A stretch of DNA of 64,000 bases from Thiotrichaceae bacterium (GTDB lineage Bacteria; Pseudomonadota; Gammaproteobacteria; Beggiatoales; Beggiatoaceae). The stretch lies in assembly GCA_011391085.1 (NCBI GenBank), contig JAABRD010000017.1, forward strand, positions 32,349 through 96,348, written 5' to 3'. Shown here piece by piece: positions 8,150-14,947 of this stretch (position 1 is the first letter of the stretch; each line of letters begins with the position of its first letter). The notes below the pieces were generated by a model. It did no database searches. It saw nothing but the letters and a program-made list of their open reading frames with translations, and had not been told where the DNA came from. Position numbers and translations under genes: made by a program.

Positions 8150-9505
8150 GTGTTAAAGGAAAAAGACCTGAAGGGATTTAAAAAGAACGATCTTTTCAGT
8201 GACCTTATTGAAGCCATGAATTTGACACCACTTAAATCGGTAAAAAGCTTTTATTTACTAGAATACTTTTACGTTCTTCTCAAAAGTGTCGAAAAATATT
8301 CGGATGAACCTAAAATATTTGAATCGTTCAAAGCTTTGAAGCAAGAACATCGCTTGGGAGAGTCTAAGTATAAAAAACTCACTTGGGATCATGACCGAAA
8401 TATTTTATCTAAACTGCAAGAGGACCGTTATCAGAAGACTTTTAAAGAGGTGTTGGAGGAATCTCAAGAATATAACCTGATTGAAAATGTTAACGACTAT
8501 TGGAGACTCACTGAAGAAGGTAGAAAATTACTCACCCGTTATCAAAGTGAAGGTACTCTGCCTTTTAATCGGGCCCTCTTCAAATTGATGGAGGCCAAAT
8601 ATCAGGCTTTTCGTCAGCTAGTAACTCTATTCTACAAAGCTAATAAATATCAACCTGGCTTGCTGATTTTTCCAAGTTATTCCCCAAGATTACTGGATCT
8701 CGAAAAACCGGCGATTAAAACTACAGCGGATATTATTCAATATTCAAAGCTATTGGTTAATCGACTTCAGCAAGATATACAGAAGTATTTAGGAGAAAGT
8801 AGAAATTTACAGAAAGAGAATGATGAACTTTTAGCACGACTGACTGAGAGTAAACTGTTACCTGCCAATCTAAATGATAAGTTTGACCCCAAGGAATATC
8901 ATAGTATTATAAGCAAATTTAGAAATTTCTGGAGGATCTATTTTCTCCGGGAAATTTACCAATACGAATCTATTATGTTCTCGTTTGACCGATGGATTTA
9001 TCGAGGTAAACAAATTGGAGTCATTCATGCCACTGACTTCTATCCGTACTTTCATGGTAAAATTGTTTATCCCATTTCAGTCATAACCAAAGCCACGGCA
9101 TCTAAAGATTTCCAAAAACTCTATGATTACCCTGATGATATTGGATTTTATGTTCACCATCCTATAGTGGAGGACAACGACAATCAAAATAAATTTGTTG
9201 ACGGTCTGGTTAAGGCGTATTTTGGCTTACGACGTTCCAATCGTAGCTATTTCGTTAATCTTTTGGCAGTTCGAGAACTGGTCTGTTATAATCTGAAGAT
9301 ACCTGAATATTTATTTGATCAATTTTTAGAAGAAGCCTATAAACTCAATCTTCGAGGTCAATTAAACATTGGTATTTCCCTTGAGGTGGACCGTTTGCCA
9401 GAAGAGACACAAGCGTTATATTTGGCCCAAGAACCCGTGATGGTGGAGGGTAAGTACCGGAACATTATCGCTATTGAAGTAGGAAAAAGAGGAAACAGTA
9501 GATGA
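8150..9505 (+). CDS. Unrecognised protein with winged-helix-like and coiled-coil regions (cassette gene 1)
   Basis: I do not recognise this 451-residue protein. Residues about 75-135 look like a winged helix (ILSKLQEDRYQKTFKEVLEE ... YWRLTEEGRKLL). Residues about 205-245 are a charged heptad-like coiled coil (LVNRLQQDIQKYLGESRNLQ). The C-terminal 90 residues may hold a second winged helix (YNLKIPEYLFDQFLEEAYKL). The start is uncertain: GTG 8150 directly abuts a TTGGGGAG stretch, and the next in-frame ATG is at 8216. Its stop overlaps the ATG of the ATPase gene by four bases (ATGA), so the two are coupled. AT-richer than the flanking housekeeping genes. Possibly a DNA-binding or sensing component. 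Confidence 0.7.
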   Translation: MLKEKDLKGFKKNDLFSDLIEAMNLTPLKSVKSFYLLEYFYVLLKSVEKYSDEPKIFESFKALKQEHRLGESKYKKLTWDHDRNILSKLQEDRYQKTFKEVLEESQEYNLIENVNDYWRLTEEGRKLLTRYQSEGTLPFNRALFKLMEAKYQAFRQLVTLFYKANKYQPGLLIFPSYSPRLLDLEKPAIKTTADIIQYSKLLVNRLQQDIQKYLGESRNLQKENDELLARLTESKLLPANLNDKFDPKEYHSIISKFRNFWRIYFLREIYQYESIMFSFDRWIYRGKQIGVIHATDFYPYFHGKIVYPISVITKATASKDFQKLYDYPDDIGFYVHHPIVEDNDNQNKFVDGLVKAYFGLRRSNRSYFVNLLAVRELVCYNLKIPEYLFDQFLEEAYKLNLRGQLNIGISLEVDRLPEETQALYLAQEPVMVEGKYRNIIAIEVGKRGNSR

Positions 9506-10905
9506 GTAACAAATTGTTAAATAAACCACGTAAACCACTCCCCGAAGGGGCCGGGAAGTTTCAGCAATTCCACTTAGCCGAAAATCCGTTTCCCGCTGAA
9601 CCTACGGTGAATAAAGACTCTAAGGACAAGAGAATTAACGGCAACATTTATGAAATGGAAATTCGTCAACACGAATATGAACAGTTTAACACCGCATTTT
9701 TAAAACGACCTCAAGCTGACCCAAATCACCTGCGTTTAGGGTATCTGATTGACACATCTTATATTGGGCGTGGCAATGGTAAAACTGCATTTCTAGTGAA
9801 CTTGCAGCAGGATATTAACAGGGAATATTGTTTGGATTTATCGGAGGGCTTAAACAAATGTTTTGCCATTTATTTGTCTCCAGATTTGGGGGGCAGAACC
9901 AAGACCTTTCTTAATTTTGCGGACCTTCTGTTTCAAGCACTGTTAAGTTCTCAGGTCATTGAGAACTGTTTGGCCAGCTTACGATTGGAGGCGATTGGCC
10001 AATTATACCCGGATCAGAATTTGGACATGGAATTGGCAGATGAAAAATTGTTGGTCAATCATCTCAATTCAGAAAATTGGTTTGGGGAACACAATTTTGA
10101 TATAGTCAAGATTGTGCGAACTGTCTTCAAGAATGAATACTTACAAGATATTCCTAATGATTTTCCGCTGTTTCAAGAAAGAAACAGTCTAATCCCTAAG
10201 TTGGTTTCATCAATAGATTTTAAGCAACACTATCTTGACTTAAAAGCGAAAGACCGGTTGGATTTTTTGTTTTCTCACTTAATTCGCTTCTTTCAAGCCG
10301 CTAACTTCAATGGCGCGTATGTTCTGATAGACGATTTTGAACGGATTCCGGACTTCCAGAGTGCCAGGCAAAAACGAGATTTTGCATTAGAATTACGGTC
10401 CTGTTTGTTTGATGGCTTATATGTCAATGCCAGACTAGGTTTTTATAACTTCTTGCTGGTATTACATGCAGGGGTACAACGCCTTATCAGTGATGCCTGG
10501 ACCCAGTCCGGGATGGAAAATCGTGCCCCACTTTCCCCACAAACTGCTTCCAGACATATTATTCCTTTTGAAAAATTGAGTAGGGAACATGCTTCTTTAC
10601 TGTTGAAAAAATATCTTGCCGAATATCGCACGGAAAAAACGACAGATGCGCTGTTTCCCTTTACCGAAGATGCAGTGGGTAAAATGGGTGAATTATCCGA
10701 GTATAACGCTGCCAAGATTCTCAAAATGGCTTATGATCTTTTGGAAAAAGCCGTAGCATTAAAAAGCACGCCTAAAATTGATGCTAAGTTTGTGACCGAA
10801 CATATCGAATCACAATCACTGGCTTCTTATTCTAGTAGCCTCCCCACGATTGATAAGGCAGATACAATAGATTTACAGAAGAAGTTGGTCCATCAGGAGG
10901 AATAA
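9502..10905 (+). CDS. P-loop ATPase, AAA/STAND-like (cassette gene 2)
   Basis: 467 residues. An N-terminal FHLAENPFPAEP stretch recalls the F-L-ENPF opening of ExeA/TniB-type AAA ATPases. A P-loop GRGNGKTAFL ends at Lys94-Thr95; the first glycine of the classical motif is replaced by Ile. A strong Walker B, VLIDDFERIPD, has Asp277 and Asp278. A downstream RHIIPFEKLSREHASLLLKKY segment resembles the sensor/lid part of AAA proteins. It probably powers a DNA- or nucleoprotein-directed process with its neighbours; no exact family is assigned. It overlaps gene 1 by 4 bases and is 8 bases from gene 3. Confidence 0.75.
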   Translation: MSNKLLNKPRKPLPEGAGKFQQFHLAENPFPAEPTVNKDSKDKRINGNIYEMEIRQHEYEQFNTAFLKRPQADPNHLRLGYLIDTSYIGRGNGKTAFLVNLQQDINREYCLDLSEGLNKCFAIYLSPDLGGRTKTFLNFADLLFQALLSSQVIENCLASLRLEAIGQLYPDQNLDMELADEKLLVNHLNSENWFGEHNFDIVKIVRTVFKNEYLQDIPNDFPLFQERNSLIPKLVSSIDFKQHYLDLKAKDRLDFLFSHLIRFFQAANFNGAYVLIDDFERIPDFQSARQKRDFALELRSCLFDGLYVNARLGFYNFLLVLHAGVQRLISDAWTQSGMENRAPLSPQTASRHIIPFEKLSREHASLLLKKYLAEYRTEKTTDALFPFTEDAVGKMGELSEYNAAKILKMAYDLLEKAVALKSTPKIDAKFVTEHIESQSLASYSSSLPTIDKADTIDLQKKLVHQEE

Positions 10906-10913
10906 GGAAGCCA

Positions 10914-11291
10914 ATGCACTATTGCATGAACAAGGAGGAATTAAGGCAATTTCTTGACTACCAACTCCACCATCGTGAAGTTAGCAATGAAGAACTGCGT
11001 AAGTGGATAGACCAAGCAGAAAATTGGGAAGACGAATTGGGTTGTCTGGCTTACCTGTTTGCCGAAATCTTAGAAAAGCAAGCCAAACTAGGTGTGAATT
11101 GCCAACCGTTGATAGAACTGTTATACCAACTGCCCGAACAGATGAATCTTTCCATTCAGGAATTTGATTCGGACTTTGTTGAATACCTGTTGCGAAACAC
11201 CAGAGAACCCGGTTTGTCACTGGAAGAGGAGTTAGTAAGGCTACAAAATGGTTTAAGAGAACGTCGGTATGACAAAACGTTACGTTATTGA
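10914..11291 (+). CDS. Small helical acidic protein (cassette gene 3)
   Basis: 125 residues, rich in Leu and Glu and predicted all-helical (NKEELRQFLDYQLHHREVSN, LLYQLPEQMNLSIQEF); no family recognised. AAGGAAG lies five bases before ATG 10914, supporting this start over the in-frame ATG at 10929. The 3' end overlaps the PIN gene by 23 bases. Size, position before a PIN nuclease and overlap resemble an antitoxin-toxin arrangement, but no DNA-binding motif typical of VapB is visible. It could equally be an adaptor between ATPase and nuclease. Confidence 0.65.
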   Translation: MHYCMNKEELRQFLDYQLHHREVSNEELRKWIDQAENWEDELGCLAYLFAEILEKQAKLGVNCQPLIELLYQLPEQMNLSIQEFDSDFVEYLLRNTREPGLSLEEELVRLQNGLRERRYDKTLRY

Positions 11292-11715
11292 CACAAACTC
11301 CCTAATTTTCTACTTTAATAAAATATTTGGAGAACCTGACAAGTTATCTGCAAAGGCTCGCCTCCTGATAGAACGGGCCGTGAGTAGTTCAGAGAGTGAC
11401 ATCAAATTGAGTATTCCTGCGGTGGTTCTGGTGGAGATATTTGAAAAATGGATACGAACTGAAGAATTCGGGGCCAAGTTTCATTACGAAGTATTTAGCT
11501 TAATTAGTCAATCGCCCAATATTGAAATAAAACCGATTGAACGAGAAGTGCTGGAAAATTTATTGAAAATTGGTGCTGAGTTGCGTAATCATGATTTGCA
11601 CGACAAGATTATTTTGGCCTCGGCCATGATGCTTGAGTGTCCCCTTATCACTACTGACAACAAAATTATTGAGTATGTTAGGAAGTATCACGTTATTCCA
11701 GGAATTATCAATTAG
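11269..11715 (+). CDS. PIN-domain nuclease, VapC-like (cassette gene 4)
   Basis: 148 residues covering a whole PIN domain. The acidic metal-binding residues are in place: Asp8 in YVIDTNSLI, Glu56 in VVLVEIFEK, Asp112 in LHDKIILA and Asp130 in ITTDNKI. PIN proteins cut RNA (VapC toxins usually tRNA or rRNA) in a Mg-dependent way. It starts inside gene 3 and ends the cassette. The WD40 relic begins within about 15 bases of its stop. Context suggests a nuclease effector controlled by the ATPase or by gene 3. Confidence 0.85.
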   Translation: MTKRYVIDTNSLIFYFNKIFGEPDKLSAKARLLIERAVSSSESDIKLSIPAVVLVEIFEKWIRTEEFGAKFHYEVFSLISQSPNIEIKPIEREVLENLLKIGAELRNHDLHDKIILASAMMLECPLITTDNKIIEYVRKYHVIPGIIN

Positions 11716-11728
11716 TCAACGTCCGTGA

Positions 11729-12301
11729 ACAGCCAGCTATGACGGCCAATTAGGCATGTTGAAACTAAACACGCAAAAGGCATCCTTCTATCCACTGTAT
11801 CAACAAGATATGAACTCCGTGGTCTTAGACGACACCGGCAATTTGATGTTGACCACCAGTGATAAGCAAGCCTATCTATGGAAAATGGGCGAGTTTGAAA
11901 AACCTCTGGTCACTTATCCTGAGACGTTAAGTGGCACCTGGTGGGCCGCCTTGAGTCCAGATGCCCAACAAATTGCCGTGGTAGGCCGCTATTTTGTGAT
12001 TAATCTGTATCCTCAAAATAATGAACCGCCTTATACTCTAGCAGGTCATAAAGACAGTGTCTTACGCGCTATTTTCAGTCCCGACAGTCTCCAATTGGCG
12101 ACAATTGGAGGAGACAACACGATTCGGTTTTGGGATTTGCTGCAACACAGTGAGTTATTCACTCTCACTTTGCCCACCGCAGGTAAAAATGTGGTTTGGG
12201 ATTTTGATTTTCGTTGCACCACCACGGAACCACACTGTTGGATGGCGGCGCCGTTGACGAAAAATAAGCAGGTGGTAGTGTATGATTTGGGGAAGTATTG
12301 A
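11729..12301 (+). pseudogene. WD40-repeat protein, 5'-truncated
   Basis: The frame is open from 11729, just after a stop, and its first residues (TASYDGQLGMLKL) already read as the end of a WD40 blade, before the first ATG at 11756. About four blades follow, the clearest being TLAGHKDSVLRAIFSPDSLQ with TIGGDNTIRFWDL. A complete propeller needs six or seven blades plus, usually, an N-terminal domain, so this is probably the 3' end of a larger gene cut off where the PIN cassette joins it. If ATG 11756 is used, a 181-residue protein could still be made. No ribosome site is visible. Confidence 0.65.
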
Positions 12302-12402
12302 GTGTTTCAGCTTTGGAGTGGAATGAAAGCTTTTTGGAGTGGAGGCTTCAGTTGCAATGCCATTCAACTAAGGAGTTGAAGTAGCAAAGAAATTAAAACA
12401 GC

Positions 12403-12520
12403 GGTGGACTAGAGGCTTCAGCCGGTGGGGGGGCACGATAATTTCAATATCTGTTCGGCACTCTCCGGCTAAAGCCTCTAGTCTACCTGGCGATTCATTT
12501 CGGGGGCTTTTTTTCTTAGC
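12403..12520. repeat. Family D palindrome with conserved loop and tail
   Basis: GGTGGACTAGAGGCTTCAGC and its complement enclose a loop with ATAATTTCAATATCTGTTCG, followed by a CGGGGGCTTTTTTTC tail that looks like a T-run. The same stem, loop and tail recur at 19190 and 37307. It sits between the WD40 relic and the convergent cytochrome c' gene and could act as a terminator. The gap 12302-12602 holds nothing else I can recognise. Confidence 0.7.
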
Positions 12521-12602
12521 TGATATGAACAAAAAATACCCACGAAATCCTTTTCGACTTCGCAGGTATTAATGGTTTAAAACTTGCCGTCAGAGAAAGG
12601 AA

Positions 12603-13082
12603 TTAATCTTCCTTGAAATTCTCATGGCAATCTTTGCACAATTTGGCCGTGTCTTGGAATTGCGCCTTGACATCCTCTGCGGAGGCCGCGGTTTTGGCAA
12701 CTTCAGCTAATTTTGCGGTGGCTTCTTGGAATTTCGTTTGGCCTTCTTTGAATTTTTCCCAGTCTTTCCACACTTCAGGCTTGGCTTCGGTGTGATAACC
12801 TTTTTCAGAGCCTTTGACTTCAAAGCCCTCGATTAGCATTTTCGTCATCACATTGACTCTGTCGGCCTTTTCCGCCAACACTTTGGCATCAAAGGGCATT
12901 TCGCCTTTTACCATAGCACCAATGGCGCCAAAATTCCAGGCGATGACAAAGTAGGCACCTTGCCGATATTTGACGGCTTTTTCTGGTAAAGAGGCGTTTT
13001 CGTCAGCATTGGCTATCGTGGCATAGTTGCCAATGCCAAGGGCTAATAGACCCGCGAGGGTGGTTTTGAGTCGTTTATTCAT
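12603..13082 (-). CDS. Cytochrome c' (class II c-type cytochrome)
   Basis: Periplasmic four-helix-bundle haem protein, thought in this family to bind NO or buffer nitrosative stress. A Sec signal peptide (KTTLAGLLALGIGNYATIANA) is followed by about 132 mature residues. The haem site is at the C-terminus, CKDCHENFKED, as expected for class II cytochromes c. Length (159 with signal) fits. It is monocistronic, divergent from the tRNA cluster, with an AT-rich upstream region (13083-13260, including TATATTATATAATAATAAC) that must hold its promoter. Haem attachment would depend on the Ccm system, not in this window. Confidence 0.9.
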   Translation of the reverse strand: MNKRLKTTLAGLLALGIGNYATIANADENASLPEKAVKYRQGAYFVIAWNFGAIGAMVKGEMPFDAKVLAEKADRVNVMTKMLIEGFEVKGSEKGYHTEAKPEVWKDWEKFKEGQTKFQEATAKLAEVAKTAASAEDVKAQFQDTAKLCKDCHENFKED

Positions 13083-13247
13083 GTATGATACCCAAAAGTA
13101 AATTGCGTGAAATAATAGTGTGAATGAAAGTTCTAAAACAACTACATAATAGTGACAAAATCTTAAAACTTGCTTAAACTTCTTGATGTTAAGCTGTCAC
13201 AGGTCTATATTATATAATAATAACTAAAAAAAAATCATCCCTCCCCC

Positions 13248-13276
13248 TTGTATTTTTGGATTTGACACACTATATT
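13248..13276 (+). promoter_or_regulatory. Possible sigma-70 promoter of the tRNA cluster
   Basis: TTGTAT (13248-13253), 17 bases, then TATATT (13271-13276), pointing to the tRNA-Pro/Arg/His cluster 135 bases downstream. The spacing is ideal and the boxes are near consensus, but the region is AT-rich and heptamer repeats lie between promoter and genes, so chance occurrence is possible. Confidence 0.35.
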
Positions 13277-13337
13277 TTAGACATCGTAAGGCGGGTATAC
13301 CGCTTTGCGTAATAGACCTAAGTGAGTAGTGAGTATG

Positions 13338-13400
13338 AATCCATTATCCATTATCCGTTAAATATCCATTATCCATTATCCATCATATTCACTATTCACC
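13338..13400. repeat. Heptanucleotide tandem repeats (ATCCATT type)
   Basis: Imperfect tandem copies of the 7-mer ATCCATT with variants (ATCCGTT, ATTCACT). Similar 7-mer tracts occur at 2365, 16785, 16901, 20411, 20653, 42685 and 50497. They resemble the short tandemly repeated heptamers of heterocystous cyanobacteria. Confidence 0.8.
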
Positions 13401-13411
13401 GACGGTCTTTC

Positions 13412-13488
13412 CGGGGTGTAGCGCAGCCTGGTAGCGCACCTGCTTTGGGAGCAGGCTGTCGGGGGTTCAAATCCCTCCACCCCGACCA
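13412..13488 (+). tRNA. tRNA-Pro(UGG)
   Basis: Full cloverleaf: acceptor CGGGGTG pairs with CACCCCG, anticodon loop CTTTGGGAG with TGG at 34-36, T-loop GGTTCAAATCC, encoded CCA end (13486-13488). First gene of a three-tRNA cluster. Confidence 0.95.
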
Positions 13489-13516
13489 ATTTTGAGTCCA
13501 TTCACACATTTAATCT

Positions 13517-13905
13517 GCGCCCGTAGCTCATCTGGATAGAGCATCGGCCTTCTAAGTTCTTTGGACCCCTGATGAGAAACAGGAATCATTAGGGTGGATG
13601 GTGCTATATCGGTGAACCCTGATGGTTTTAATTCATTTAAACAGTGAGTATAACTGTGGCAACCCCGAGGAAACTTGGTGGATAATAAATGGGTACGTTA
13701 TTGAGTTGACGTACAGGTAGTTATCCCGTCAATTATATGACAAGGTTCCGTAGAGGCCATACGCACCAAACCTGAGAAGGTTAAGATATGGTCCAGCCCA
13801 CAAACAATGTTAAATTTTTTTGTAGAATTAAGGTTAATATTGGTAGCGAAAGCTATAGTGGGATGAAGCCGAGGGTAACAGGTTCGAGTCCTGCCGGGCG
13901 TACCA
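13517..13905 (+). tRNA. tRNA-Arg(UCU), interrupted by a group I intron
   Basis: Joining 13517-13553 to 13866-13905 gives a standard tRNA: acceptor GCGCCCG with CGGGCGT (a G-U pair at the end), D-arm TAGCTCATCTGGATAGAGC, anticodon stem CGGC/GCCG with loop CTTCTAA (anticodon TCT), T-arm CAGGTTCGAGTCCTG and encoded ACCA. The 5' exon ends after U36 and the 3' exon starts with A37. AAG is repeated at both junctions, so the exact site is fixed only by the rule that exon 1 ends in U and the intron ends in G. The mature tRNA reads AGA/AGG codons. A 17-base copy of its 3' flank (GTACCAAATTAGTTTTT) is repeated 23 bases further on. Confidence 0.9.
13554..13865 (+). ncRNA. Group I self-splicing-type intron in tRNA-Arg anticodon loop
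   Basis: 312 nt, ending in G. Core elements are seen in order: a Q/P4-like GGCAACCCCGAGGAAAC (about 13658-13674), an R/P7 5' strand CGTAGAGGCCATACGC (about 13749-13764), and an S element AAGATATGGTCC (13783-13794) close to the classical AAGATATAGTCC, whose TATGGTCC can pair with GGCCATA of R. No open frame for a homing endonuclease exists inside. I could not resolve the P1/internal guide pairing by eye. Splicing would occur after U36 of the tRNA, the same place used by known bacterial tRNA group I introns. Confidence 0.88.
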
Positions 13906-13958
13906 AATTAGTTTTTGAAAGTGTACCAAATTAGTTTTTCAAATTATCCCTCATCAAT

Positions 13959-14036
13959 GGTGGGCGTAGCTCAGGTGGCTAGAGCTCCGGATTGTGGTTC
14001 CGGTTGTCGTGGGTTCGAGTCCCACCGTCCACCCCA
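13959..14036 (+). tRNA. tRNA-His(GUG)
   Basis: Cloverleaf with the histidine-specific extra G at position -1 (13959), acceptor GTGGGCG with CGTCCAC, anticodon loop TTGTGGT (GTG), T-arm GTGGGTTCGAGTCCCAC and encoded CCA (14034-14036). Third gene of the Pro-Arg-His cluster. Confidence 0.95.
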
Positions 14037-14152
14037 TCTTTTTGGTTTTATTCCTATCCTAATTTATTGAATCCCGTTGCTTTCCTTGTTCCTAAGTGGA
14101 CGTCTGGCATTTCTATCACTCCAGTTGTATCACTACCCTGAAGCCTCAATGA

Positions 14153-14330
14153 GTAGGGTACGTCCTACGCACCATTGTGGGCGGGCGCCGTGCGGTTTCA
14201 AATATGGTGCGTGGGACGCACCCTACTAAGGTCTCTACAGTTCTCGCCGGCTAAAGCCTCTAGTCCAACTCTCTAAAGTCTCTAGTCCAGTCTTTCTCAC
14301 TGGTTAAAACTTCTAGTCCAATTTTATATT
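14153..14330. repeat. Palindrome (GTAGGGTACGTCCTACGCACC type) plus family D half-units
   Basis: AGGGTACGTCCTACGCACCA and its near-complement ATGGTGCGTGGGACGCACCC form a hairpin at 14156-14228. From 14240 three degraded CTAAAGCCTCTAGTCCAA half-units follow. Upstream, 14037-14152 contains a lone family C arm (TTGTATCACTACCCTG) and no gene. All of this lies before hypC. Confidence 0.7.
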
Positions 14331-14356
14331 TTACTGCGAAGACAGGATTTATTCTT

Positions 14357-14587
14357 ATGTGCTTAGGCATCCCCATGCAAATTACTGAAATCAATGGTTT
14401 TAACGCCCGTTGCACGGCCAAAGGGGTTGATCGTGACATCAGTTTATTTATGTTACAACATGAACCTATTGAAATCGGTGACTTTGTGATGGTTCATGTC
14501 GGTTATGCCATCGAAAAAATGACTCCCCAAGAGGCTTCTTCTACCTGGGAATTGTTTGACCAGTTGTTGGAAGCGGAGGAGACTTGA
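14357..14587 (+). CDS. hypC: NiFe-hydrogenase maturation chaperone HypC
   Basis: Small chaperone that holds the Fe(CN)2CO precursor with HypD and delivers it to the hydrogenase large subunit. The protein begins MCLGIPMQI, and the N-terminal Cys2 is the essential iron ligand of the HypC/HupF/HybG family. The YAIEKMTPQEA stretch is also typical. 76 residues, normal length. The gene is three bases from hypA, forming a two-gene operon. Structural hydrogenase genes and hypB, D, E and F are not in the window. Confidence 0.93.
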   Translation: MCLGIPMQITEINGFNARCTAKGVDRDISLFMLQHEPIEIGDFVMVHVGYAIEKMTPQEASSTWELFDQLLEAEET

Positions 14588-14590
14588 AAG

Positions 14591-14947
14591 ATGCACGAAC
14601 TTTCTATTTGTCAAGCCCTTTTAAACCAAGTTGAAACATTGGCCACTCAACATCATGCAACTTATGTCTCCCGCGTGACGGTTCGACTGGGGCCCTTGGC
14701 TGGAGTGGTGCCTGAACTGCTTCAACATGCTTTTACGCTTGCCCGCGAGGCAACGGTAGCGGCCCAGGCGGAGTTGTTGATAGAAGATTTGCCAATACGA
14801 GTTCATTGTCAAACGTGTGGGGCCGAGAGTGAGGCTACACCTAATCAATTGGTGTGTGGTAGCTGTGGCGATTGGCATACGGAACTGATTAGTGGGGATG
14901 AGATGTTGTTAGCAGAGGTGGAATTAGAGGTGAGTGCTGAATCGTGA
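14591..14947 (+). CDS. hypA: Hydrogenase nickel-incorporation protein HypA
   Basis: HypA brings nickel to the NiFe-hydrogenase large subunit together with HypB. The N-terminal MHELSICQALL supplies the Ni ligands (amine, His2). The zinc site has two CXXC pairs, CQTCG and CGSCG, about 19 residues apart. 118 residues, as expected. The last 103 bases overlap, on the opposite strand, the end of the MutT-fusion gene, an unusual antisense overlap of two coding ends. Confidence 0.93.
   Translation: MHELSICQALLNQVETLATQHHATYVSRVTVRLGPLAGVVPELLQHAFTLAREATVAAQAELLIEDLPIRVHCQTCGAESEATPNQLVCGSCGDWHTELISGDEMLLAEVELEVSAES

Noticed and set aside
13554..13865. Group II intron or inserted protein gene in the tRNA
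   Set aside because: Too short, no domain V hairpin or open frame; Q/R/S elements and terminal G indicate group I.
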